Below, piece after piece: positions 10,840 to 21,441 of a DNA stretch of 64,000 bases. This DNA is from Microplitis mediator (Eukaryota; Arthropoda; Insecta; Hymenoptera; Braconidae): positions 15,807,275-15,871,274 of the forward strand of contig NC_079975.1 of NCBI RefSeq assembly GCF_029852145.1, read 5' to 3'. Made by a program: the position numbers and the translations under genes. Numbering within the stretch: position 1 is the first letter of the stretch; the number at the start of each line of letters is the position of its first letter. Below the pieces are notes generated by a model. It made no database searches. It saw only the letters and a program-made list of their open reading frames with translations, and was not told where the DNA came from.

Positions 10840-11131
10840 AAAACTGCACGATAGAAAGTTCAAGAAAGTCTATTTTTAAATTGACAACTCATTAACGTGC
10901 AGGAATAAACTTGGTTTCTTTGTTTGATTCTGAAACTGCGTAGTAGAAAGTTCGAGAAGATCTAGTTTTAGACTGATGACTCATTTATGTGCAGGAATAA
11001 ACTTGTTTTCTTTGTTTGATTTTATAACTGCGGAGTAGAAAGTTCGAGAAGATCTATTTTTAGACTGATGACTCATTCATGTGCAGGAATAAACTCGTTT
11101 TCTTTGTTTGATTTTCAAACTGCGTAGTAGG
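10840..11131. repeat. 92-bp tandem repeat, three to four units
   Basis: GCAGGAATAAACT recurs at 10899, 10991 and 11083, exactly 92 bp apart, each followed by TTCTTTGTTTGATT and AACTGCG(T/G)AGTAG. Each unit carries one copy of the GAAAGTTC...GCAGTT-type module, so the array multiplies a promoter-proximal element. Similar words occur in inverted orientation at 48560-48640. Confidence 0.8.
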
Positions 11132-11458
11132 TGACGTCATACCATTCGTCACGCCATCTAGCGTTTTAGGATATGTTGACACGTTTTAGGTTATGTTGAC
11201 ACAATATTCTAGGGGATTTCACTACTTTTTGCTTGGTAATGTTGGTACTTTTTGGGGCGACATCTATTTTAAGTACGTCATTTATGACGTCACAGGTTGT
11301 TCTAGAACTTTCTACTGCGCAGTTAACGAGTCATCTCCCACCTATAAAAAATTGTCTGACGTTCACTGTGTTAAAGTTCTTTGTGAAGTTCTCTACGGTG
11401 TTTTAAATAATTATAAACAATTTTTAGTTTAAGTGAAGTGCATAGACATTATTTTTAG

Positions 11459-11575
11459 TGCAACTGACACTTATAATTTGTGCAACTGACACTTATTAGT
11501 AGTTAATTTTTTTGTGCAACTGACACTTATTAGTTTTAAATTTTGTGCAACTGACACTTATTAAATAGTCTTTAG
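11459..11575 (+). repeat. Four direct copies of GTGCAACTGACACTTA
   Basis: Exact copies begin at 11459, 11480, 11514 and 11545; weaker forms (GTGTAAAAGACACA, TAAGACACA) continue to about 11620. They fill the presumed 5' untranslated leader between the TATA box at 11340 and the first ATG at 11629. Regular iteration of an exact word in an otherwise unremarkable leader suggests a binding site. Confidence 0.75.
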
Positions 11576-12071
11576 TGTAAAAGACACATTTTTTCATTGT
11601 GAACTATTGATAAGACACATTATTTAAAATGGCGTGGCTAGTTGATGCACTTCACGGTTTGGTGAACTCTGTTGCACAATTATACAATGATTTACAGTTA
11701 GAGTTAGTGAATGAAGAACATTGCCAGAGGTGCTATCAGGTGTGTGTTGAGACAATTGAATATTTTAAGACTATTTTGGCAGATCCACAATCAAGTGTTT
11801 AAATTAAGAGAAGTGTTCAAGCAAGTATAGTGCTTTTATGCTGGTATGGCGATCAATTCGCTCAACTCAATGGTCTGGCTACAGGTGGTGATTTGAGAAT
11901 GCATCATCGACTTATTGAATGGCAAGATCTCGATAACGCTTTCGCTAACAAGATTCGAACTGGATGTGTCACAAATCTTTCTCACACTGATTTGAGAGAA
12001 TTCTTAAACAATTCTCGAAACTTGGTTTTTGAAAAAATCCAAGAAATGTTGAGAGATGCTGCTAGGGTGAA

Positions 12072-12212
12072 CCCTGGTTAAAAAAGTGAATTAAAAAGGA
12101 TTAAAAAGAATTAATTTTTGAACATTTTTAATCCTTTTTAATACTGCCAATCCTCTCTTAAATGGCCACGTTACATGGCTTAATCCTTTTTAATTCTCTT
12201 TTTTAACCAGGG
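12072..12212. mobile_element. MITE with CCCTGGTTAAAAAAG ends inside polB
   Basis: 141 bp. The left end CCCTGGTTAAAAAAGTGAAT and the right end are inverted repeats over about 33 bp with one mismatch. It sits within the polB reading frame with a 2-bp (AA) duplication; removing it restores the frame. Another element with the same terminal words but a different core lies at 62867-63017. Confidence 0.85.
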
Positions 12213-13535
12213 AAAATCAACGTCGAACTTATATGCAAATTCAGAAATGAAAAAATTAATGGCGTCGTTGATGAAACTAAATCTTTCAACACTACAAGTC
12301 GTGAAATTACACCCACAACGTCTCTCGCTGCTTGGTATGCTAATCATGTCAACGAGAACTTACTAAAATAGGTTGAAGAGTTTAATCAGAAGGACTCGGG
12401 GTGGCGATTACTTGACATCCATAGCTTGGTCATCACAATGTCCAGATATACACCTCTACAAGCTGGAGCATCTACATTCATCAGACTGCCCAGAGACATC
12501 CAACTCAAACGCGCAGTCTTGAACATCGAGAACCACGACGAGTACTGCTTTCTCTGGTGTGATGTGGCGGCAACTCACGAAGCTCATACTGGACATCCAG
12601 AGAGGACAACATCGTACCCTCATTACAGCAGCGTACTTCAGTATGAAGGTATTGATTTTCCAATTACTCCGAAAGATATACCGAAATTCGAAACTCTAAA
12701 TTATTTGTCAATCAATGTATACGGTATTGAGTCAGAATTTAACGGTTTCGGGGATGAGAGAAGTACCATTATACCATTGTATTTAAGTAAAAATTGTAAG
12801 CCTAACGAAAAAAAAATTCATCTTTTCATAGTACAGGCTAACGTGAATTTCAATATGTCCACTGAAAATGATTTTAAAAATTATAAGCCTGTTTATCATT
12901 TTGCATTAATTAAAAATCTATCGCGACTAATAAGAAGTCAAATCACGAAGTCACATTGTAAATTACATTTTTGTGATAGGTGCTTGAATCACTTCAAAAC
13001 AGAAATATCTTTCAATAGTCACAATGATTACTGTTTCAAATTAAATAAAGTCCGTATGAAATTTCCTACTAATGAAAACAAAATATTAAAATTTAATAAT
13101 TATCGTAATAAAGACTCGGTACCGTTTGTTGTCTACGCAGACTTAGAGTGTACACTAGAGCCTCAGAGGGATGATGAAATTCAATAACACGTTCCACACA
13201 GCATTGCATTTTATCGTCACTGTACTTATGACAGCAATTTGTCAAAATTTCAAATTAATCGATCATCTGATTGCGCAAAGTGGTTTGTCAATAAACTTGA
13301 ATATTTTGCTATTGAAGTTGAGCAGTATTTAAAGAATCCTATACCTATGAAACCACTTGGCAAACAGCAACAAAAGAGTCATGATCGGTCAACTGTTTGT
13401 CATATTTTCGAAAAAACAATAGCCTCTGATAAAGAGAAATGCTATGATCATTGCCATTTCACGGGCAACTATCGCGGACCTGCACACATCTCATGCAATT
13501 TGAGTCATCCGAAACCCCATGAAATACCAGTAGTG

Positions 13536-15070
13536 CACTGACCGAAAGGTTATCTTGGTTCAAAGAGAATTATCTTGAGTCAAGAGAATATTTAGGAAAA
13601 TGGAATAAATCTTGGTTGAAGAAAATTTTCTCTTAATTTTGATTATTTTGATTCAAAAAGTTATTTTTTCGACCCAAGTGGGTTAAAGTTTTAAGTTAAA
13701 AATATATGATTTTAGTTCAAAAAGAAAAAATATTTTAAGAAAGTGAATTGTTTTTTGAATTAATATTTTGAATTTCTTCATTCATGTATATTGAATATTT
13801 TATTCTATGAAATTTAACTTCTCTACGTAAGGAGTCAGATTTCTTAAACCAACTAGTGGCTATTGCTTGAAACAAAAATAAAAAAAATTCAAGTCAAGAA
13901 AATCAAGCTCTTGGTTTTTTTCCATAGCAGCATTCGGATAACAGGAGCACTCGGGTCTATGCAGCTTCTCTACTTCGGACACTACTTTGTGTATACACGT
14001 AGACGCCCGAAGATCCCAAAAAAATGAAACGAGTCTGTTCAGCGCTGGCGCCGTATATGTGCAATTATATATTACACACCAATATTCTAATAGTATTAGT
14101 TTATTAATTATACAATTAACTAATTCATATACATAAATTGTTTTGAATTGAAGTGCTCGGTAAAAATGTGAGTTATTGTAGTTATTAGTCATTATATCTG
14201 GTGTTATTTCCTGATTTAAGTTAAGTTAAAGGGTGTCGTTTCAATCGCGAAAAAAGTAAGTTAATTTTTATTTATGCTGTTTTTAATCATATATCAGATA
14301 ATCAAGTTTGTTTTCATTTCTAATCCTAAGTTCATATAAAATTGTTTCCTTTTTAGTGTGGTATCATGCAGTTCATAGTGTCAATGAAGCCAGGATAAAT
14401 AACATAACCTTTAATTTATTTTCATAAACAAAAAAAATTTCTTATTGTAATAAAGAATCAAAATTTATTTTGATAATTAATTGTATATATTCTGAGAATT
14501 GAATTTTTAATAAAAAAAATTAATTTGAAATTGAACTTATTTATTATATTTTAAAATAAAAGTATTTTTTATTTACATTGATGTATAATTTAGTTTTAAA
14601 ATGAGTTTTTTATTTTTTAAATCTAAAATTAATCGTTCTAAGATGAAGTCTACATTTATTTTGAACTAAATGTTATCAAATCTTTAAATAAATTAATTTT
14701 TACTTGGAGTAAGTTAAATGTGCCTCCGTTTAAAAACTCGATGTATCGAAATGAATCGATATCGACTACATTCGAGAGAACGATGTTTTTAGAATGAGTT
14801 GGTATCTTCTAAAACCAAGAGCTAAATTTTCTTGAGCCTACCAAGTTGTTTTCTTGTTCGGAGAAACTAAAAACATTTAAAGCAAAAATTTATATTTTTA
14901 AATCAAAATTGAATTTCTTTATTGAAGAGCTTTATATACTCTAATTAAAAAAAAAAAATTTTTTTACCAAGAGAAAATTTTTTCAAACAAGAAAAGAGGA
15001 TATTTTAATTTAAGAATTTATTTTTGGAAACGATTTTCTTCTTGACCCAAGAATTCCTTTTTTTGTGTGT
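13536..15070. mobile_element. 1.5-kb inverted-repeat element inside polB
   Basis: PolB reading stops at GTAGTG (13530-13535) and resumes at TTTCACAATTTATC (15072). The insert begins CACTGACCGAAAGG and ends CCTTTTTTGTGTGTG, weak inverted repeats extending about 280 bp, with CTTGG(T/G)TCAA and AAAATTTTCTCTT blocks in matching order. The interior (about 13860-14240) has an open frame of 110 codons without a known domain. The terminal sequence style matches the 302-975 inverted repeat. It is probably a non-autonomous DNA element with a 2- or 3-bp target duplication. Confidence 0.7.
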
Positions 15071-15272
15071 GTTTCACAATTTATCTGGGTATGATTCGCA
15101 TTTCTTAATTAAATATTTAGCAACAGTTTTTGAAGGTAAAGTTACATTATTGCCATTTTAAAAGAGCGATATATCTCATTCACAAAGTCTATTGATAAGA
15201 TATCCGTATCCTTACGCTTCATAGATTCATTTAGATTCATGGCATCAAGTTTAGAAAAATTTGCATCTTATC

Positions 15273-18085
15273 CAGTGTTGCCATCTTAGGGGTTTTACCA
15301 CTAAATCTAGTGGTTTCGATTTCTCCCTAGTGGGTAAAATTTATTTTTGGTGGTTAGTGGTTTTTTTGGTGGTAAAGAAGTTTTGCGAAATAATTTTATT
15401 TATTTATTTTTTTTTTTTAATGCATTGTTAATATTGTTCTTATTATTATATTTTATGCACGTTTCACAGAATTTTTTTCAATTAAATTAATTACTTTTTT
15501 TTTATAAATTATAAATAAATAGATTTCAAATTTTTTTTTCTGTCGTTTTTTTTTCCCTCCAAAATACTGTCAAAAATTTCGAACCGCTTGGCTTCAAGAC
15601 CCGATTTTGAAAAATTGGTTACAAGCCGTTGAAAGTACATCTGGTCTAAGAGCGAAATGTACAGCGTGTGGTATTACATTAAAAAACCATTATTCTGATC
15701 TAAAAAATCACGGGAATACTCCAAGACATTTAGAAAAAGCCAAAGTTAGTACATTTAATTATAATTACATTTTTATTATCATTATTACTACCTTGTATGC
15801 ATATAAAGTTTTACAATACTATATACTAACAATCACGTATTTTAATCTGTTCGTCAAAAAATCATTGATAATTCCATTTAATAATTAAATTACTAATATT
15901 ATCCTAAACAGATATAAAACAAACGATGTTAAAAATTATTTAATAAATTAACTTGAATATTTAATTTTTTTTAGGAAATAATTAGTCAACAAAAGCTTCC
16001 TTTCAAAACAGTAAAAAATAATTCAGTTTCAATAAAAAAAGAAGAAGCAAGATTATCATTATTTATGGCTGTACATTCCAGCATCAGTTTAATCGATCAT
16101 TTGGGTACAGTAGTCAATCATTCGCACAACGAAGAAACTAAAATTAAATTACATAGAACTAAATGTTCTAATATTATAATAAATGTTTTGGCGCCACATT
16201 TTTTCAATATTCTTAAAGAACATTTACAAAATAAGTCATATAGTTTATTGCTCGATGAATCCACTGATATTGCTGTGTTAAAGTATTTGGGTATTATAGT
16301 GATTTATTACAGTAATGTTTATAAGAAAATTATATCAACCTATTTAGATCTTGCACCATTATTTGAGTCAAATGCTGAAGGCATCGTTTCTGCAATTAAA
16401 AAAACTCTTGATCGATTTAATATGCCCATAAAAAATTTAGTCGGTATTGGGACTGATAATGCATCAGTCATGACTGGCATAAACAACGGTGTTTACGCCA
16501 AATTGAAAGTTGACGTTCCCAATTTAATTCTAGTACGCTGTTTGTGCCATTCAATACAATTGGCAGTTTCAGCTGCTGCAAAAGAATTTTTGCCTCGGAA
16601 CCTAGAGTTTTTAATTAGTGAAACTTATAATTGGTTTGCCCGGTCTTCGTCAAGGCAAGATAAATATAAAAAATTGTACAACGCAATAAATGACGGAAAA
16701 AACCCTTTGAAAATGGTACAATCTTCTCAAACTAGATGGTTGTCTATTGAATCAGCAGTATCAAGAATCCACCAACAATGGCTTGAACTGAAGACTCACT
16801 TTTCAATCGCCAAAATGGATGAAAGGTGTTACACAGCTGAACAGTTACATTCAATGTACAGCGATGATGTTAATTTTGCATTTATATCATTTATTTATCC
16901 AATTCTTTCTGAGGTAAATAGAGTAAATAAACTTTTTGAGTCAAAAGATACGGATCACACAAAACTTTGTGATGAATTAATTAATTTAATTAACACACTT
17001 GTGAATAAAATTACACTTTCTTCTCACAAAATAGACATTTTTGAACAAAATATAAAGGACTATATTGATTCAACTTGTTACTCAGGATATAGATTTGAGA
17101 ACGTTATGACTAAATTGAAAGAAAAGGGACTTTCAAATGATGATGATAAAGCAATTCGGGGTCGGTGTATTACATTTATTGTTAAACTGATTGAAGAATT
17201 AAAAATAAGATTACCAAATAATTTACAAATAATGAAAAATATTAAAAAAATTAGCGTAAATAATGCATTGAACCCCAATAAACAACCGATTATTGATTTA
17301 TTAACTTATTTTAATAAGGATGAAGAATTAATTGCGCAAGTTGATGAGCAATGGCGTCAAATACATTTATTATCATGGACCGAAACCAATGATACCAAAA
17401 AATTTTGGTACGAAGTTCTGGAGTACAAAGATGCTCAAGGACATCCCAGATTTCAACAACTAGCTTCGTTTGCAATTTCGTTATTGATATTACCTCATTC
17501 TAACGCCGATGTGGAGAGACTTTTTAGTAGTATGAATGTTGTAAAAAACAAACAACGAAATAAAATGACTTTGCCAATGCTAACATCAATTTTATCAATA
17601 AGAGCTGGTTTGTCACAAGCAGGCAAATGTTGTGATACTTATGAAATTCCAGAAGACATTATAAAAAAAATCCGGACAAAAGAAGCTTACGCTGTCCCGG
17701 ATGAAGTACTAATTGAAGGCCCTGAAAGTTCTTCAGACGAAAGTAACTAAGTCATAAAGTCTAAGTCATAGCTAAACGTCATAAAGTTATTTTATATAAA
17801 AAGTTAACATAAAATATTTAACTGTGTATTTTATTTAATTATAATTTATATTAATATTTATATTTGTTATAAATCATAAAAATATAGAATTTATTAACAA
17901 CAAAATTGAATTTCAATCAAATAATTTAATTAAATTGACGCTTTGTTATTTTTAACTTCCCGCTAAGAAAATCGACGATTTTTTTTAAATGGTTTCAATA
18001 TTTCTCTCTCAGGTAGCGTTAGTGGTCTTTTAGTGGTTTTTTTTTCGACAGTAGTGGTTCCTTGAGAAAATTTATGGCAACACTG
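15273..18085 (+). mobile_element. hAT transposon, complete, with 8-bp target duplication
   Basis: It begins CAGTGTTGCCATC and ends ATGGCAACACTG. The 8-bp repeat ATCTTATC flanks it exactly (15265-15272, 18086-18093), as hAT elements do. It lies in polB at an ASYLDDD-coding site; taking out the element and one duplication restores the frame. The element carries an unbroken spliced transposase and is among the younger insertions of the window. A fragment of the CCCGCTAAGAAAATCGACG repeat lies in its 3' region at 17955. Confidence 0.96.
15519..17750 (+). CDS. hAT transposase, two exons
   Basis: Exon 1 (frame open from 15519 to 15744) encodes a zinc-finger-like segment: CTACGITLKNHYSDLKNH followed by RHLEKAK. 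A phase-0 intron runs from GTTAGT at 15745 to TTTTTTTTAG at 15974. Exon 2 (15975-17750, 591 codons) is unbroken. It contains LLDESTDIAV (first catalytic Asp), GIGTDNASVMTG (second Asp), CLCHSIQLAV, and the C-terminal dimerisation block with FAISLLILPHSNADVERLFS. The start is uncertain: the expected N-terminus, PPKYCQKFRTAW, is preceded by TTC rather than ATG in this copy, so either an upstream exon exists or the start codon is lost. It cuts and pastes DNA in the nucleus and recognises the 11-bp ends. Confidence 0.9.
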
Positions 18086-19591
18086 ATCTTATCTTGATGA
18101 TGACAATAAAGAAATTACAAAACTTCGCTACCCAGATCCGGAAAAATTTCAATTAGTTACTCGCAAGGGCGTAGTCCCGTATGAATATATTACAAACATA
18201 GATAAGCTTAATGACAAACAGTTGCCCGATCAAAACTCATTTTTTTCAAAATTATCTAATAATGGTATATCTGATGATAATTATACATTTGCTCAACTTG
18301 TCTGGAATAAATTTAATATCAGAACATTGGGTGAGTACTCTGATCTGTATTTGAAGACGGATGTACTACTCTTGGCCAATGTATTTGAAAATTTCAGACA
18401 AAGTTGCTTAAATAATTATAACTTAGACCCGCTGCACTACTATACCGCGCCCGGATTAGCTTTTGATGCAATGCTGAAGTACACCAATGTGGAACTTGAA
18501 CTGTTGACTGACTCCGAAATGGTACGTTTCATTAAGAAAGGTATACGAGGTGGAGTGTCTCAGTGTACTAATAGGTATGCGAAGGCCAACAATCGGTACA
18601 TGGGTAGTGTATTTGATGTAAATAAACTCGAGTCATATTTGATGTACTTTGACGTGAATAATTTGTATGGCGCGGCAATAAGTATGCCACTACCCAAAGG
18701 CTCATTTGAGTGGGTAGATGGAAATGATTTAAATGATGTAGATAACTTTGTAAATGCTAAGGATAATGTAGGATATATTTTAGAAGTAGACTTGCACTAT
18801 CCTCAGGAGCTACATGAACTACACAAAGATTTACCATTGTGCGCTGAGCACTTTTTACCTCCGGGTAGCAAGTCTACAAAATTATGTACAACTCTGTATG
18901 ATAAAAATATATATATAATACATTATGAAAATTTAAAACAATGTTCAGATTTAGGAATGCAGTTAAAAAAATTTATCGTATACTCAAATTTGAGCGATTC
19001 CCAGGGCTAAAGACATACATGGACAAAAATACAGACTGTAGGAAGGCTGCCCAAAATGAGTTTGAGAAGAATTTCTTCAAACTCATGAATAACGCAGTCT
19101 TCGGTAAGACTATGGAGAATGTTAGAAAACACAAAGATGTTCAACTGGTTACAAGATGGTCTGCTCGATATGGTGCATCAGACCTCATTTGTAAACCTAA
19201 CTTCCATAGTCTTACTATTTTGGACAAAGGCATGGTTATAGTGGAAATGAAAACAACCCAGGTATATTTTGATAAACCTATTTACACTGGGTTCGCGATT
19301 TTAGATTTATCAAAAACATTTATATATGATTTCCACTATAACTATGTCAAACAGAACTTGACAAATCAACAGTCTAAGTTGATGTACACGGACACTGACA
19401 GTTTAATTAACCACTTTACAGTACCAGATATCTACGAAATCATGAAAAAAGATATTTCAAAATTCGATACTTCGGACTGGCCCCCTCAAAACTCGTACAG
19501 TATGCCGATCGCAAACAAAAAGGTCCCAGGTCTGATGAAAGATGAGAATAATGGGAAAATTATGACTCATTTCACCGGACTTAGGGCCAAG

Positions 19592-20272
19592 CTATATGCT
19601 TATAAAATCATGAATGATGATGAAACTAGCATTTGTCATCTTTATAATTTCGAGATATTTATTTTTATCATCCTGTGTAACTTTTGAATCATCAGGTGAT
19701 TTTTTAAATAATAATTCCAATAAACCAGGAGTCACAGAGTAATTTTTATTTTTTATATTGATTTTATTATCATCATCATCGAAAGTTATTTCAGAATCAC
19801 CAATATAAAAATCATTATAACGTCGACGTACACCATATCTTATATCTATATCTTTACTTTTTTTACATACTTTAGCTTAATAAGATTTTCTTTCACCACT
19901 TATTGGCTGAGCGGGGGTACTCGATGCAGCAGGATATATTTGTGTTCTCTCCAGAGTAACACTTCTATCTTCAGAGATGATACTGTTGTATTTACTTGCA
20001 TCATCATCAAGTTCTGTATCATTATTCACCGCTGAATTATCATCTTTAAATTCTTCTTTGAATTCTTGCTTGACTTCTTGTTTTATTTTATGTTTAGATG
20101 ATTTAACTAGACTCTGCAGAGGTGTAACAATAGGCTTAAACATTTCACCCATCGCCTTCTCAGCTGTGTCTTTACTCAACTTGAGCATTCTATGCTTCCG
20201 TCAGATAGCATCACTTGCCTGAGATATCTGATGTAAGACATCTCTCTGCTTTAAAAGCTCCTCAGTCTTCAT
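19592..20272 (-). pseudogene. Polinton hypothetical protein convergent with polB
   Basis: It reads from ATG at 20272. The N-terminal third is helical and charged (KLSKDTAEKAMGEMF, KQEVKQEFKEEFKDD); the C-terminal half holds IRYGVRRRYNDFYIGDSE and NYSVTPGLLELLFKKSP, a block I recognise in uncharacterised insect Polinton proteins. Two in-frame stops break it: TGA at 20201-20203 and TAA at 19877-19879. Its end runs into the truncated polB 3' end, where both genes seem to have lost their C-termini in one deletion near 19620. Function unknown; a virion or core protein is possible. Confidence 0.75.
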
Positions 20273-20324
20273 GTTGATATGTTAGAGTTCACTTGATCTC
20301 TGATGACTATTTATCAAGTACAAC

Positions 20325-20850
20325 TTAATTTATACTAATAAAGCAGTCAAATCCTTTTCTATATCTTCCACTATCTAGTTCACTGTCTTTGTCAATCACT
20401 ACAAAACCATATTTACCATCATCATTCCAACATGCTGAACACAAATCTTTGAATAAATTGTATGACATGTCAGTATTTACATGATCATCATACACATGTT
20501 TCAAGTTCACTTCATCTTGTCGAAAGAGAACTATACAATTTGCATTGTCACGTATCAAATGTTTAGGGATACGTGTATAAGTCTCACAGAGATAAAAACT
20601 GTCAACATCTTTGTGTCGACCCATACAAAAGTATGCCCTGATATGATCTTGTTTTTCACTCGCAACGTCATCAAATATCATCAATGAGTTTGGTTTTGCA
20701 TCTTCAGGTTTCAGCAGTTCTTCATGCTCGTTGAATGTAAAAAATCCAATACCTTCTATTGGTTCAAGTAAAGATTCTAAAAATTTGTACTTCGGCTGAT
20801 TTAGAGATTTTGAGTAGAGATAAATATAAAAATATAAAATATAGAAATAT
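20325..20850 (-). pseudogene. Polinton packaging ATPase, C-terminal part
   Basis: FtsK/A32-type genome-packaging ATPase. Present: YLYSKSLNQPKY, the Walker B segment LMIFDDV, the YFCMGRHKDVDSFYLCETY block, RIPKHLIRDNANCIVLFRQD, and C-terminal KYGFVVIDKD. The upstream part with Walker A (the GxxGxGKT-type loop) is missing: before YLYSKS the reading frame continues into sequence antisense to the neighbouring plus-strand gene, so a deletion joined the two at about 20825-20850. Without the nucleotide-binding loop it cannot work. Confidence 0.9.
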
Positions 20851-21409
20851 AAAGGTGCTACTGGTATAGCGAAAGCTGTAAATGATGCAAGTGCCGCCAA
20901 AAATCGATGAGTGGAGAGCAAACGTGATAATTTAAAAATGAAACAAATATCCGTGGGGAAAGATTTATACTTGAAACCTTACAGACGTGGTATGGGCTTA
21001 TACTTGAGACCATATCCTGTAGGCAGAGGATGCAAGTCAAAAAACAAGTAGAGCTTCCACATCAAGCACTCACAAACATCGACTTACTGAAGTACGTTAA
21101 AGCTCTAAAAATTCCAAACTTTCGTGGTGTTTTTATGAGAAACGATTTACCTGAAGCTGGACCGAAAAAAAACGAATCAGCTATTATTAATCTTGATGAC
21201 AAACATGGACCTGGTACTCATTGGGTTGCATACAAGAAAAATAGGGATAAAGTTATTTACTTTGATAGTTTTGGTAATCTACAATCACCGCAAATCTTAT
21301 GCAGTATCTCGATGTTGGTAGCGTAAAATATAATCACAAAAGATATCAGGATATTAATACAATTATAAGTGGACATTTGTGTCTTAAATTTCTCATCAGA
21401 CAACTATAA
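20851..21409 (+). pseudogene. Polinton adenovirus-type cysteine protease with N-terminal extension, broken
   Basis: The 5' part encodes GATGIAKAVNDASAAKN and two LYL(K/R)PY repeats, as in the extension found before this protease in insect Polintons. It has a TGA at about 20908 and a frameshift near 21030. The protease core follows: NIDLLKYVKALKIPNFRGVF, then GTHWVAYKK (catalytic His), YFDSFGNL (acidic residue) and GHLCLKFL. The expected catalytic Cys directly before GHLC is Ser here. A 1-bp loss near 21292 shifts the frame. The enzyme would mature capsid proteins. Confidence 0.85.
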
Positions 21410-21441
21410 ATTGATGTGATTTTGTGTACAGCACATCAGTC

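Larger units (their letters stand above)
10739..11628. promoter_or_regulatory. Divergent promoter region of the Polinton
   Basis: The region separates the minus-strand gene from polB. On the minus strand, GTGGTGGGGGATATAAC lies at about 10780-10795; on the plus strand, CACCTATAAAAAATT lies at about 11340. Both are preceded, reading toward the gene, by GAACTTTCTA followed by GCAGTT (minus near 10840-10865, plus near 11308-11325), so the two promoters share an upstream module in mirror orientation. GTGACGTCAT and TATGACGTCA occur at 11130 and 11285. An open frame at 11193-11432 spans this promoter and is probably not a gene. Confidence 0.55.
11629..19640 (+). pseudogene. polB: Polinton protein-primed DNA polymerase B, broken
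   Basis: Family B polymerase of the protein-primed type. Visible parts in order: an N-terminal region in frame from the ATG at 11629; ADLECT (exonuclease I motif, about 13140); a CYDHCHFTGNYRG block (about 13440); HNLSGYDSHF (15074-15103); MYFDVNNLYG (motif A, about 18645); FFKLMNNAVFGKTMEN (motif B region, about 19070); and YTDTDS (motif C, about 19388). Lesions: TAA at 11800; MITE 12072-12212; TAG at 12369; TAA at 13186; inverted-repeat element 13536-15070; a frameshift near 15164; hAT 15273-18085; a 1-bp shift in an A-run near 18966; and loss of the C-terminus at about 19625. The gene cannot make an active enzyme. Confidence 0.93.

Noticed and set aside
11193..11432. 79-codon open frame before polB
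   Set aside because: It spans the TATA box and leader of the rightward promoter and has no recognisable domain.
20481..20687. Plus-strand open frame within the ATPase gene
   Set aside because: Antisense shadow of a clear ATPase reading frame.
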